A stretch of 6,530 bases of DNA, from the NCBI GenBank assembly GCA_024742655.1, contig JANSYB010000135.1, positions 1 through 6,530 of the forward strand. Reading direction: 5' to 3'. Position 1 is the first letter of the stretch. Every line of letters begins with the position of its first letter. The DNA comes from Paracoccaceae bacterium (lineage in GTDB: Bacteria; Pseudomonadota; Alphaproteobacteria; Rhodobacterales; Rhodobacteraceae). Made by a program: the position numbers and the translations under genes. Under the pieces are notes generated by a model, which had not been told where the DNA came from, ran no database searches, and saw only the letters and a program-made list of their open reading frames with translations. This document shows positions 1-6,356 of this stretch, in pieces.

Positions 1-960
1 GAACAGGATCGAGAAGTTGATGCCCGCCCCCACGGTGATGAAGAACAGCCCCAGCAGCAGCCCCTTGAAGGGCTCGATATCGCTTTCCAGTTCGTGCCGG
101 AATTCCGACGAGGCCAGAACGACCCCGGCCAGAAAGGCGCCGAGCGCGGGCGACAGCCCCACCAGCGTCATCACGAAGGCGATGCCCACAACGATCAGAA
201 GTGCCAGCGCCGTGTACATCTCGCGCAGGCGCGCGGCGTGGATGAAGCGAAAGATCGGCCGCGTGAGATACACCCCCGTCAGGATGATGGCGGCCACGGC
301 CCCGATGGTGACCAGCGTCACACCCCAGCCCGGCAGGCTCTGGATAAAGGTCTGGGCGACCTCGTGGGCGCCTTCGCCATGGCCCTCCGTGCCGCCCTCG
401 GACAGCCGGGTCAGTGTTTCGCCCAGGATCATGTCCGGCGTTTTGGGCAGCGCCAGCAGCGGCAGCAGGGCCAGCATTGGAATGACCGCGATATCCTGCG
501 TCAGAAGCACCGAAAAGGCGGATCGCCCGCCGTCGGTCTGCATCAGCCCCTTTTCCGACAGCGTCTGAAGCACGATCGCGGTAGAGGAGAGCGCAAAGAC
601 CAACCCGATGGCCAGTGACACGCTCCAGGGCAGGCCAAGCAGCATCGCGCCCACCATCACCGCCAGCGTGGTGATGGTGATCTGCAACCCGCCCAGCCCC
701 AGAAGGCGGTGGCGCATGTCCCAAAGGGCGCGTGGTTCGAGTTCGAGGCCGATCAGGAACAGCATCATGACCACGCCGAATTCGGCGAAATGCTGCAATT
801 CTTCCTGTGCATGCCCGCCCAGAAGGCCGGGCACCTGGCCGATCACGATACCCGCCGCAAGATATCCCAGCACCGATCCCAGCCCGAGGCGCGCCGCGAG
901 CGGCACCGCGATCACCGCCGCGGCGAGAAAGATTGTGGCCTGGAACAGAAAGCCTTCCAT
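1..960 (-). CDS. KefB/KefC-type CPA2 monovalent cation:proton antiporter, 3' part beyond window
   Basis: Inner-membrane antiporter of the CPA2 family, expected to exchange K+ (or Na+) for protons. I translated 320 residues by hand from the ATG at 960; the frame stays open to the left edge. The start [15 protein letters not shown], the phrase [19 protein letters not shown] (about 58-76), the [12 protein letters not shown] segment with the ion-site Gln155-Asp156 and the loop [19 protein letters not shown] (289-307) all fit E. coli KefB/KefC as I remember them. That last loop corresponds to the regulatory acidic loop of Kef channels. About ten hydrophobic segments are visible. Full-length relatives have about 600 residues and end in a cytosolic RCK/TrkA-N domain, which is outside this window. 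A Gly/His/Glu-rich stretch at about 188-200 between two membrane segments looks longer than in E. coli KefB. No KefF/KefG-like quinone reductase lies next to it, so glutathione gating is uncertain. AGAGG ends 12 nt before the ATG, a rather long spacing. Confidence 0.93.
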   Translation of the reverse strand, partial: MEGFLFQATIFLAAAVIAVPLAARLGLGSVLGYLAAGIVIGQVPGLLGGHAQEELQHFAEFGVVMMLFLIGLELEPRALWDMRHRLLGLGGLQITITTLAVMVGAMLLGLPWSVSLAIGLVFALSSTAIVLQTLSEKGLMQTDGGRSAFSVLLTQDIAVIPMLALLPLLALPKTPDMILGETLTRLSEGGTEGHGEGAHEVAQTFIQSLPGWGVTLVTIGAVAAIILTGVYLTRPIFRFIHAARLREMYTALALLIVVGIAFVMTLVGLSPALGAFLAGVVLASSEFRHELESDIEPFKGLLLGLFFITVGAGINFSILF

Positions 961-969
961 GAACGGTTC

Positions 970-1059
970 TTACCTCTGCATAGCCGGCCATCCGGTGACG
1001 CGCCGCGCAGCGCGCGGCACGGTGGCCCGACGGCTCGAAATGGTGTTCTGTGTTGTCAT
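970..1059 (-). CDS. possible 29-residue leader ORF upstream of the antiporter gene
   Basis: An ATG at 1059 opens a 29-codon frame that ends in TAA at 970-972, only 9 nt before the antiporter ATG. The peptide begins MTTQNTISSRRATVPRAARR and has six arginines; it has no membrane segment or recognised domain. The stop overlaps the end of the AGAGGTAA sequence that would serve as the antiporter ribosome binding site, so translational coupling is conceivable. No convincing Shine-Dalgarno precedes the ATG. The candidate promoter at 1067-1095 would place the transcript start at about 1060, which would make this ORF leaderless. In GC-rich DNA a 29-codon frame arises easily by chance, so this is only a candidate. 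Confidence 0.22.
   Translation of the reverse strand: MTTQNTISSRRATVPRAARRVTGWPAMQR
1002..1018 (-). other. GC hairpin in the antiporter leader
   Basis: A perfect 7-bp inverted repeat (gccgcgc / gcgcggc) with a 3-nt loop lies about 40 nt upstream of the antiporter start, within its presumed untranslated leader and inside the small ORF. No T-run follows on the minus strand, so it does not look like a standard intrinsic terminator. It may be an RNA structure affecting translation or simply a product of GC-rich sequence. Confidence 0.3.
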
Positions 1060-1066
1060 GCGGTTC

Positions 1067-1095
1067 ACTATGCGTGCGATGTAACAGGCACGCAA
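1067..1095 (-). promoter_or_regulatory. candidate promoter of the antiporter gene
   Basis: On the minus strand, TTGCGT (1095-1090) and CATAGT (1072-1067) are separated by exactly 17 nt. They match 3 of 6 and 4 of 6 bases of the sigma-70 -35 and -10 consensus. The predicted start is near 1060, giving a leader of about 100 nt. The element lies in the only gap upstream of the antiporter and is interleaved with repeated TGCGTGC half-sites. The match is modest, so this is a prediction only. Confidence 0.35.
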
Positions 1096-1108
1096 TCTTC
1101 ATGCGTGC
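1071..1108. repeat. three alternating TGCGTGC half-sites (possible operator)
   Basis: The 7-mer TGCGTGC occurs at 1071-1077 and 1102-1108, and its reverse complement GCACGCA at 1088-1094. Neighbouring copies face each other with spacers of 10 and 7 nt, so the middle copy could pair with either neighbour. The cluster overlaps the candidate -35 and touches the -10 of the antiporter promoter, the typical place for a repressor or activator site. Nearby, gctgtgt is duplicated in tandem at 1115-1128. No known regulator can be named from this motif. Confidence 0.45.
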
Positions 1109-1136
1109 ACAATCGCTGTGTGCTGTGTGTTTGGGT

Positions 1137-1178
1137 AAAAAATGCGCGGTTGCGACGTCAGCGGTCACAGACGACGTC
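1137..1178 (-). terminator. weak candidate terminator after the PilM/PilP-like gene
   Basis: Two copies of a 10-bp direct repeat (cgacgtcagc at 1153-1162 and 1172-1181) each contain the palindrome gacgtc. In the minus-strand transcript the two palindromes can form a 6-bp stem with a 13-nt loop, beginning within the stop codon region. A run of six T (1142-1137) follows about 11 nt after the stem. That distance is too large for a standard intrinsic terminator, so termination here is uncertain. Confidence 0.25.
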
Positions 1179-3771
1179 AGCCGCGGGGCATTGTCAGGGT
1201 CACGTTGCGACCGCCCTTGACATAACGCAGTTCACTGTCGCCGATGGCGTTGACCCGCCCGCCATCCAGACGGTCGCCGACCTTGACCTTCTTGTAGCGG
1301 CCATTGGCCAGCCGCACCAGCGCGCGCCGGTTGGACGGGGTGCCGTAGACCCCGATCAGGTTGACCCGGCGCAGCTTCAGCGCGTTGTTTTCGGTGGCCG
1401 CCCGCGCAACGGTGGTCGCGGTCGGGGCACTTGGCTGCGCGCGTTGCGAGGTCGGCACGCGCGTGGCGGTCACGGTTTCCTCGCTGCGTTCGACGATTCT
1501 GTCGAAGTTGCGCGGTCGCGTCTTGGGCTTGAGCGAAGCCGCGACGGCCTGCTGCGTCGCCCCGGCAAAGGGGTCCGGTGTCTGGACAGCGGCGGCAACG
1601 GCCTCGTCGATGGCGTCCGGGTCGCCGGGATCCGGCGTCTCGGCTTCGGCGGCGGCGCTTGCGGCTGCGGCCTCCTCGGCGAGTTCCTGGATGCTTTTGG
1701 GGCGCAGCTCCGGGCGCAGCCCCGCCAGTTCCGTGCGCGTTCGCCCGCCAAGGGTGCTGCGCTCGTTCTGTTCGCTCAGATTGCCGGGCCGCGCCTTGGG
1801 GCGCAGGGAGGCCTCTTGCGGCGCTGCCGTTTCGGCCGGGTCGGTCACCTCGGGCGCGGCCGCCGCGCGCTCGGGCAGGCCTGGCGGCACGACAGGGGGC
1901 CGGCCGGCAAAGACGCGCACCCCGTCCGTTGTCAACGCGCCCTCCGGCGTGGCCCGCACGAAACCGCGCGAATCCAGATCGAAAAGCGTGCCGGCGGCGG
2001 GCGGATCGGGCGGTGTTTCCGGCCGGGCATCGCGCAGACGGGCCTGACCGTCGGGCAGGGCGATCGCATCCTGTTCGATCACCTTGGGATCGATCGAGGT
2101 GAGATAAAAATCATCCAGAGAGATCATCTCGGGCGGGGCCGGTGCGTCGGGCGCCATCTGCCAGATCCCCGTCGCGGCATAGCGTGCGCGCGCCTCGTCC
2201 GATGACAGTTCCGCCGGGGCGGGGTCGGGGCGTGCATCCGTGGCGATATCGCTCTCGGGCTGGCTCAGAGATGCGACGACCGGGTCATCCGCCGTCTCGT
2301 CGGCCTCGTCCTGTTCGATCAGGGCCGGATCGGTTACATCCGCCTCGGGGGTCGCCGCGATCTGGCTGTCGGCATCATCGCGCAGGAAGCGCGCCAGACC
2401 ATCATCCATGAAGATCGACGCCCAGGCCGCGACGCCAACGAGGAACAGCAACAGAACCGCCGTCAGGATCACGCCGAGGAAACGCGGCTTGCCGCCCACC
2501 CGGACGGGTTCGCGCGCGCCGAAGACCGTCATGCGCTGTTTTTCGTCTTCGGGCGCAAGGGGTTGGGTGCCGGCGCTGCGGCGCTCCTGCCGTTCGCTGC
2601 CGCCCCGCTTCAGACGGATCGAGCGGCGGGTGAAGAACGAGGGCGCCTTGTCCTCCGCGCGGCCCGGCGGTGCCGCCTCTGCCGGGCGGCCGGCTGGCAT
2701 ATCGTCCGGATCGGCATGCAGGGATGCGGCGAGTTGGGACACCACCTCCTCGGGCAGGCCGTCTTCCGGGACGCCTGTAACCTCTGCGGCCACCGCGGGT
2801 TCGGGTGGTGCTGCGGTCAGGGGCGGTTCTGGCCGGGCGCTGTCTGTGGTCGGGATTTCGGCGGCGTCCGGGTCTTGCGCCGGGGCGTCATCGCGTCTGG
2901 CCCCGGACAGGCGTGGCGTCACGGCGGGCAGATCATCGCGCCGGGCCCTGATCGAAGAAAAGGCCGGGCCCGAGGCGACGGGTTCTTCGGTGTCCTGTGG
3001 TTCGGACGGCGGGGGCTGTGGGGCCGCGGATGCCGTGTCCGCCGTATCATCCGTCTGCGACCAAACATCACTCTCCGGTGGCGTCTCGTTATCCGTGGCC
3101 GTGGTGCCGGCGGTGTCATCCGGGGTCAGGGCCTCGGGGGCAGGCGGCGCGGCGGTGGGCAGTTCCGGGGCCGGTGTCGGCATCGGTTCATCGGCGTCGC
3201 GCTGACCCGGTTCCGGCAGATGCGCCGCCCCTATGACCCGGATCGCGGCGGTGTCGCGTTCCACCTGTTCGCCGTTCGCCAATTGCGCGGCGGCGATACT
3301 GGTCTGGCCGAACCACGGCTCGCCAACGAAATCGCGCCCGTCCGGAATCGCGACGAAGGACAGCGGGTTGAACTTGTGATCGGCGGCAAAGGTCTCGGCC
3401 TCGGCCAGCGTCTCGCGGGCCACGGCGGCGACGAAAACCTGACCGGCGCTGACCGACCAGTCGCAGGCCAGATCGTCCCAGGCATAGGGGGTGGCGCCAT
3501 CCATATGGCGCTGCACGGCGGCGGCGATCTCATCGGCATCCGCGCCTTCGGCATCGAATTGCAGATACTTTATCTGGTCGTTCGGGATCACCAGCTTGCT
3601 GCGCAGACCGGACGCATCAAGGATCAGCGCCTTGCTCCGCAACGCCGCCAGTTCGTCGGTCAGATCGGGGCTGTCCAGCGCGACCTCGCCCACCAGATGC
3701 CAGCCGGGAAAGGCCCGGTGCAGCAGCCCGATCCCTTCGAATGACAGTGTGAGGGCAAAATTCGGTTTCAT
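1177..3771 (-). CDS. single-pass membrane protein with PilM/GspL-like N-terminus and PilP/GspC-like C-terminus
   Basis: A protein of 864 residues of unproven function. I start it at the ATG at 3771 (MKPNFALTLSFEGIGLL); the frame also allows a TTG two codons upstream, but no clear ribosome binding site decides between them. Residues 1-180 form an ordered domain; its pattern (a KLVIP strand, alternating helices, then FVAAVARETL and FVAIPDG) resembles the cytoplasmic PilM/GspL fold. Residues 185-375 are Pro/Ala/Asp-rich and probably disordered. A basic stretch (about 380-430, with TRRSIRLKRGG) precedes one membrane helix at 431-453 (FLGVILTAVLLLFLVGVAAW). By the positive-inside rule the N-terminus is cytoplasmic and the remaining 410 residues periplasmic. 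The periplasmic linker carries three L(R/K)PxxRP motifs. Residues 797-864 (LRRVNLIGVYG, then NGRYKKVKVGDRLDGGRVNAIG) match the beta-strand pattern of PilP and the GspC homology region. No other pilus or type II secretion gene is in the window. Existence is near certain; the domain assignments are inference. Confidence 0.9.
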   Translation of the reverse strand: MKPNFALTLSFEGIGLLHRAFPGWHLVGEVALDSPDLTDELAALRSKALILDASGLRSKLVIPNDQIKYLQFDAEGADADEIAAAVQRHMDGATPYAWDDLACDWSVSAGQVFVAAVARETLAEAETFAADHKFNPLSFVAIPDGRDFVGEPWFGQTSIAAAQLANGEQVERDTAAIRVIGAAHLPEPGQRDADEPMPTPAPELPTAAPPAPEALTPDDTAGTTATDNETPPESDVWSQTDDTADTASAAPQPPPSEPQDTEEPVASGPAFSSIRARRDDLPAVTPRLSGARRDDAPAQDPDAAEIPTTDSARPEPPLTAAPPEPAVAAEVTGVPEDGLPEEVVSQLAASLHADPDDMPAGRPAEAAPPGRAEDKAPSFFTRRSIRLKRGGSERQERRSAGTQPLAPEDEKQRMTVFGAREPVRVGGKPRFLGVILTAVLLLFLVGVAAWASIFMDDGLARFLRDDADSQIAATPEADVTDPALIEQDEADETADDPVVASLSQPESDIATDARPDPAPAELSSDEARARYAATGIWQMAPDAPAPPEMISLDDFYLTSIDPKVIEQDAIALPDGQARLRDARPETPPDPPAAGTLFDLDSRGFVRATPEGALTTDGVRVFAGRPPVVPPGLPERAAAAPEVTDPAETAAPQEASLRPKARPGNLSEQNERSTLGGRTRTELAGLRPELRPKSIQELAEEAAAASAAAEAETPDPGDPDAIDEAVAAAVQTPDPFAGATQQAVAASLKPKTRPRNFDRIVERSEETVTATRVPTSQRAQPSAPTATTVARAATENNALKLRRVNLIGVYGTPSNRRALVRLANGRYKKVKVGDRLDGGRVNAIGDSELRYVKGGRNVTLTMPRG

Positions 3772-3828
3772 TGACAAGGCTCTAGCACCAGTTGCGTCGT
3801 GGCGGGGAGTCCGCCGTCTGCCACCACC

Positions 3829-3857
3829 ATTTTACAGCAGCTTCCCGCCGAGGGGAA
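3829..3857 (-). promoter_or_regulatory. candidate promoter for the PilM/PilP-like gene
   Basis: On the minus strand TTCCCC (3857-3852) and TAAAAT (3834-3829) are 17 nt apart; the -10 matches 5 of 6 and the -35 only 3 of 6 consensus bases. Transcription would start near 3822, giving a leader of about 50 nt. The -35 lies within the hairpin that follows metY. It is the only AT-rich spot in the gap between the two genes. Confidence 0.35.
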
Positions 3858-3897
3858 GGCGGCGCCGCGCCACGCCCAACACAGGCCCGGCGCGGCG
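3841..3897 (-). terminator. hairpins downstream of metY, possible transcription end
   Basis: In the minus-strand transcript just after the metY stop there is a perfect 9-bp stem (3889-3897 with 3863-3871, loop 17 nt). Immediately after it come two mutually exclusive smaller stems: cttccc/gggaag (3841-3846 with 3853-3858) and ccgcc/ggcgg (3845-3849 with 3858-3862). No T-run follows, so standard intrinsic termination is not shown. The structures could stabilise the metY 3' end or assist factor-dependent termination. Confidence 0.4.
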
Positions 3898-3905
3898 GCG
3901 ATGCC

Positions 3906-5207
3906 TCAGACCGAGGCCTTGGTCAGCGCCTGGTCGAGGTCGGCGATGATGTCGTCGGCGTCTTCGATCCCGATGGAAATCCGCACCACGTTGGGCGCGG
4001 CGCCGGCCGCCACCTGCTGTTCCGGCGTCAGTTGCCGGTGCGTCGTCGAGGCCGAATGGATGATCAGCGACCGGGTATCGCCAAGGTTGGCGACATGGCT
4101 GAAAAGCTCAAGGCTATCGACCAGTTTCACGCAGCCCTCGTAGCCCGATTTCAGCGCCACGGTGAACAGCGCGCCCGCCCCGCGCGGGCAGATTTTCTTG
4201 ACCCGCTTGAAATAGGGCGAGGATTTGAGCCCGGCATAGGTCACCGCCTCGATCCGGGGGTCCTTTTCCAGCCATTCGGCCACGATCTGGGCGTTCTCGA
4301 CATGTTTCTGCATCCGCAGGGACAGGGTTTCGATCCCCAGAAGCGTGTAATGCGCCGCCTGCGGGTTCAGCGTCATGCCGAGGTCACGCAAGCCGATGGC
4401 GATGCCATGAAAGGTGAAGGCGAGCGAGCCGAAGGTCTCGTGGAATTTCAGCCCGTGATAGGCGGGTTCGGGCGCGCTCAGCGACGGGAACTTGTCCGAG
4501 GCGGACCAGTCGAACCGGCCGGAATCAACCACAACGCCGCCCGTCACCGTACCCGAACCGGTCAGGTACTTGGTCATCGAATGCACCACCAGCGTCGCGC
4601 CATGCTCGATCGGGCGGCACAGGTAGGGCGTGGCCGAGGTGTTGTCGACGATCAACGGCAGACCGGCCTTGTCGGCCACCTTGGCCACGGCATCGAGATC
4701 GGTGATATAGCCGCCCGGGTTGGCGATGGATTCGCAGAACACCGCGCGTGTGTCGTCGTCGATGGCCGCCGCGATGGCGTCCAGATCGTCGAAATCCACG
4801 AATCTGGCCGACCAGCCGAATCGCGTGATCGTCTGGCTGAACTGGGTGATCGAGCCACCGTAAAGGCGGGTCGAGACAACCACGTTCTTGCCCGGCCCCA
4901 TCAGCGGGAAAAGCGCCATGATCTGTGCCGCGTGCCCCGACGAACAGCACACCGCGCCAACCCCGCCTTCCAGCGTGGCGACGCGTTCCTGCAACACGGC
5001 CACGGTGGGGTTGGTCAGACGCGAATAGATGAAGCCCACTTCCTGAAGGTTGAAGAGGGCCGCGGCATGTTCGGCGTCACGGAACACATAGGCCGTGGTC
5101 TGGTAGATCGGTGTCTGCCGCGCGCCGGTGGCCGGATCGGGCCGTGCGCCGGCGTGGATCTGCAGCGTGTCGAAGCCGAACTGGTGAATGCGGTCGTCGT
5201 CTGACAT
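3906..5207 (-). CDS. metY: O-acetylhomoserine sulfhydrylase (O-acetylhomoserine aminocarboxypropyltransferase), PLP-dependent
   Basis: Cytosolic enzyme of the Cys/Met metabolism PLP family. It converts O-acetyl-L-homoserine and sulfide (or methanethiol) to L-homocysteine (or methionine) and acetate, the direct sulfhydrylation route of methionine synthesis. The 433 residues are typical for MetY and longer than most MetZ or MetB proteins. Visible motifs in order: YSRLTNPT (61-68) with Tyr61 and Arg63 from the neighbouring-subunit PLP site; SSGHAAQ (89-95) for the PLP phosphate; RLYGGS with Tyr116 stacking on PLP; DNTSATP with Asp188 binding the pyridine nitrogen; HSMTKYLTGSGT with the Schiff-base lysine Lys213; LFSHVANLGDTRSLIIHSAS (368-387); and VRISIGIED with the substrate-carboxylate Arg409. 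The ATG at 5207 is well supported by AGGGAGGA a few bases upstream. The main alternative is an O-succinylhomoserine sulfhydrylase; the acyl group cannot be settled from sequence alone. It follows the glycosyltransferase gene by 127 nt and precedes the PilM/PilP-like gene by 134 nt. Confidence 0.95.
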   Translation of the reverse strand: MSDDDRIHQFGFDTLQIHAGARPDPATGARQTPIYQTTAYVFRDAEHAAALFNLQEVGFIYSRLTNPTVAVLQERVATLEGGVGAVCCSSGHAAQIMALFPLMGPGKNVVVSTRLYGGSITQFSQTITRFGWSARFVDFDDLDAIAAAIDDDTRAVFCESIANPGGYITDLDAVAKVADKAGLPLIVDNTSATPYLCRPIEHGATLVVHSMTKYLTGSGTVTGGVVVDSGRFDWSASDKFPSLSAPEPAYHGLKFHETFGSLAFTFHGIAIGLRDLGMTLNPQAAHYTLLGIETLSLRMQKHVENAQIVAEWLEKDPRIEAVTYAGLKSSPYFKRVKKICPRGAGALFTVALKSGYEGCVKLVDSLELFSHVANLGDTRSLIIHSASTTHRQLTPEQQVAAGAAPNVVRISIGIEDADDIIADLDQALTKASV

Positions 5208-5212
5208 GGGGG

Positions 5213-5239
5213 TCCTCCCTCAAAATGTTGCTCCGAGGG
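5213..5239 (-). promoter_or_regulatory. metY ribosome binding site partly masked by a hairpin
   Basis: The strong Shine-Dalgarno AGGGAGGA (5220-5213) ends 5 nt before the metY ATG. Its GAGGG part (5221-5217) can pair with CCCTC (5239-5235) across a 13-nt loop, which would hide half of the ribosome binding site. Such an arrangement is common in translationally controlled leaders, but five pairs alone are weak evidence. Confidence 0.4.
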
Positions 5240-5265
5240 GTAGGCCAAAGGACGCTTCAGGACAA

Positions 5266-5296
5266 CCGGTTTCACGTTGCCTGCGCAACGGACCGG
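5266..5296 (-). ncRNA. nested hairpin in the metY leader (candidate cis-regulatory RNA or end of upstream transcript)
   Basis: In the minus-strand RNA an outer 5-bp stem (CCGGT/ACCGG, 5292-5296 with 5266-5270) encloses a perfect 6-bp stem (CGTTGC/GCAACG, 5285-5290 with 5275-5280) with a 4-nt loop; the two are separated by a 1 x 4 nt internal loop. No T-run follows. A second GCAAC at 5231-5227, in the loop of the ribosome-binding-site hairpin, could compete for the GTTGC arm. I do not see the core motifs I remember for SAM-II or SAM-SAH riboswitches. It may alternatively mark the 3' end of the glycosyltransferase transcript. Confidence 0.3.
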
Positions 5297-5334
5297 CCGT
5301 GATCGGCAAGCGCGGCGCAGACGTGGGGCCCGTC

Positions 5335-6339
5335 TCAGCGCATCCAGAAGCCGTTGCGCTTGATCGTGTTGCGGATGGCCTGTTCGCGGCGGGGCAGGTC
5401 GTCGCGGTCGAACAGCTCGCGCACCTTGGCGCCGCGCCCGTGATAGACCATGAACTTGATCGGGTCGTAGTTCTTCAGCACCTTCTTGATCCAGTTGGGC
5501 TGGGCCACGGTTTCCAGCACCTCGACCACCCGGTCGGCCTCGCGGGCGTAAAGCAGCGGGAACAGGCGGTAGTGACAGCTGATCTCGCCATCCAGCAGCC
5601 CTTCGGGCAGGGTATCGCGCCCGCCACCGAGGCTGTGGATCACCAGCGGCAGCGCCACCTGATCCAGCCAGGGATCCAGCGACTGGCAGATCAACTCGGG
5701 GGGGGTGTCGTCACGGATCGCCAGCGCATAATCCAGAAAGCGTTGCCCGAAGACATGCGGGCATTTGTAGAAAAAGAACCCCGCGTTGAAATACAGGTAG
5801 TGCCGCCAGAATTCACCGGGCCAGGCCGGATCGAGCGAGCTTTCGAAATCGAGGCCGAACTTGTCGTAAAGCGATTTCCACGTCTCGGTGTAGCCGGGCC
5901 CGTAAAGCTGGATTTCCGGCCATGTCCCTTCGCGGCGCAATGACGCCGTGGGCCGGTCGAAATCGAAGGGCACGCAGGTGATATCGCCTGTGATCAGCGT
6001 GTCGCTGTCGAAAAAGACGAATGGCTCGCCCTTGGGCAGGGCCAGAAGCGCCTCGATCTTGTTGCCATAGGGATAGGTACTGCCGAAATGACGGATCTCG
6101 AAGGGGATGATTTCCGCGCCCAGACGTTCGAACGCCTCTCGCGTGTCGCCGCCCCGGATCGTCGGGTCGGCGTCCCATAATGGCCCGTTCTGCGGTTCTG
6201 CCACCAGAAGGCGGCCGGCGAAACCGGGGGATTTTTCCCGCAGCGACGCGGCAAACAGCAACGCCTCGTATTGCAGGCGACCGCCCTGACCGACCACGAC
6301 GATGTTATAGGGTTTTGATTTTTTCGCCTTCGCGGCCAT
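5335..6339 (-). CDS. putative GT-A fold (GT8-like) glycosyltransferase
   Basis: A 334-residue protein without signal peptide or membrane helix, so probably cytosolic or loosely membrane-associated through its Lys-rich N-terminus (MAAKAKKSKP). After a first beta strand (YNIVVVGQGG) the landmarks of a GT-A nucleotide-sugar transferase appear in the order seen in GT8: GNKIEALLAL with Lys94; FVFFDSDTLITGD with the metal-binding Asp111-Ser-Asp113; YFNAGFFFY with Asn185-Ala-Gly; DQVAL with Asp226-Gln227; and a late VYHGRG with His300, like the C-terminal histidine of GT8 enzymes. Donor and acceptor are unknown; a cell-surface glycan is a reasonable guess only. The start at 6339 follows GGGCGAG, a weak ribosome binding site, and agrees with a TATACT -10 box about 40 nt upstream. 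No other sugar or polysaccharide gene is in the window. The remote family assignment rests on motif order, not on close similarity to a named enzyme. Confidence 0.8.
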   Translation of the reverse strand: MAAKAKKSKPYNIVVVGQGGRLQYEALLFAASLREKSPGFAGRLLVAEPQNGPLWDADPTIRGGDTREAFERLGAEIIPFEIRHFGSTYPYGNKIEALLALPKGEPFVFFDSDTLITGDITCVPFDFDRPTASLRREGTWPEIQLYGPGYTETWKSLYDKFGLDFESSLDPAWPGEFWRHYLYFNAGFFFYKCPHVFGQRFLDYALAIRDDTPPELICQSLDPWLDQVALPLVIHSLGGGRDTLPEGLLDGEISCHYRLFPLLYAREADRVVEVLETVAQPNWIKKVLKNYDPIKFMVYHGRGAKVRELFDRDDLPRREQAIRNTIKRNGFWMR

Positions 6340-6356
6340 ACTCGCCCGTGTGTCTG

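Noticed and set aside
709..2205. Long plus-strand open frame of 498 codons
   Set aside because: It lies opposite the antiporter and PilM/PilP-like genes, crosses their intergenic region, and encodes an Arg/Gly/His-rich product without recognisable domains: a typical antisense shadow in GC-rich DNA.
2240..3744. Overlapping plus-strand frames of 321 and 393 codons opposite the PilM/PilP-like gene
   Set aside because: Ser/Ala- or Gly/Arg-rich shadows of the codon-biased minus-strand gene; no motifs, and no ribosome binding site that I can support.
3772..3777. TTG start two codons upstream of the PilM/PilP-like ATG
   Set aside because: The ATG at 3771 is a stronger start codon, and nothing in the upstream sequence favours the TTG.
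3792..5204. Plus-strand open frame of 470 codons opposite metY
   Set aside because: The minus strand has every catalytic motif of MetY in this stretch; the plus-strand translation is low-complexity and Arg/Gly-rich.
5239..5267. Sigma-70 promoter for metY (TTGTCC, 17 nt, TACCCC)
   Set aside because: The -10 matches only 2 of 6 consensus bases, so I do not call a promoter in this gap.
5208..5334. SAM-II or SAM-SAH riboswitch before metY
   Set aside because: The gene context is suggestive, but the conserved core segments I remember for these classes are not visible; kept only as an unclassified structured leader.
5188..5943. Plus-strand frame of 251 codons opposite the glycosyltransferase gene and the metY leader
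   Set aside because: The minus strand carries an ordered set of glycosyltransferase motifs; this frame shows no recognisable domain.
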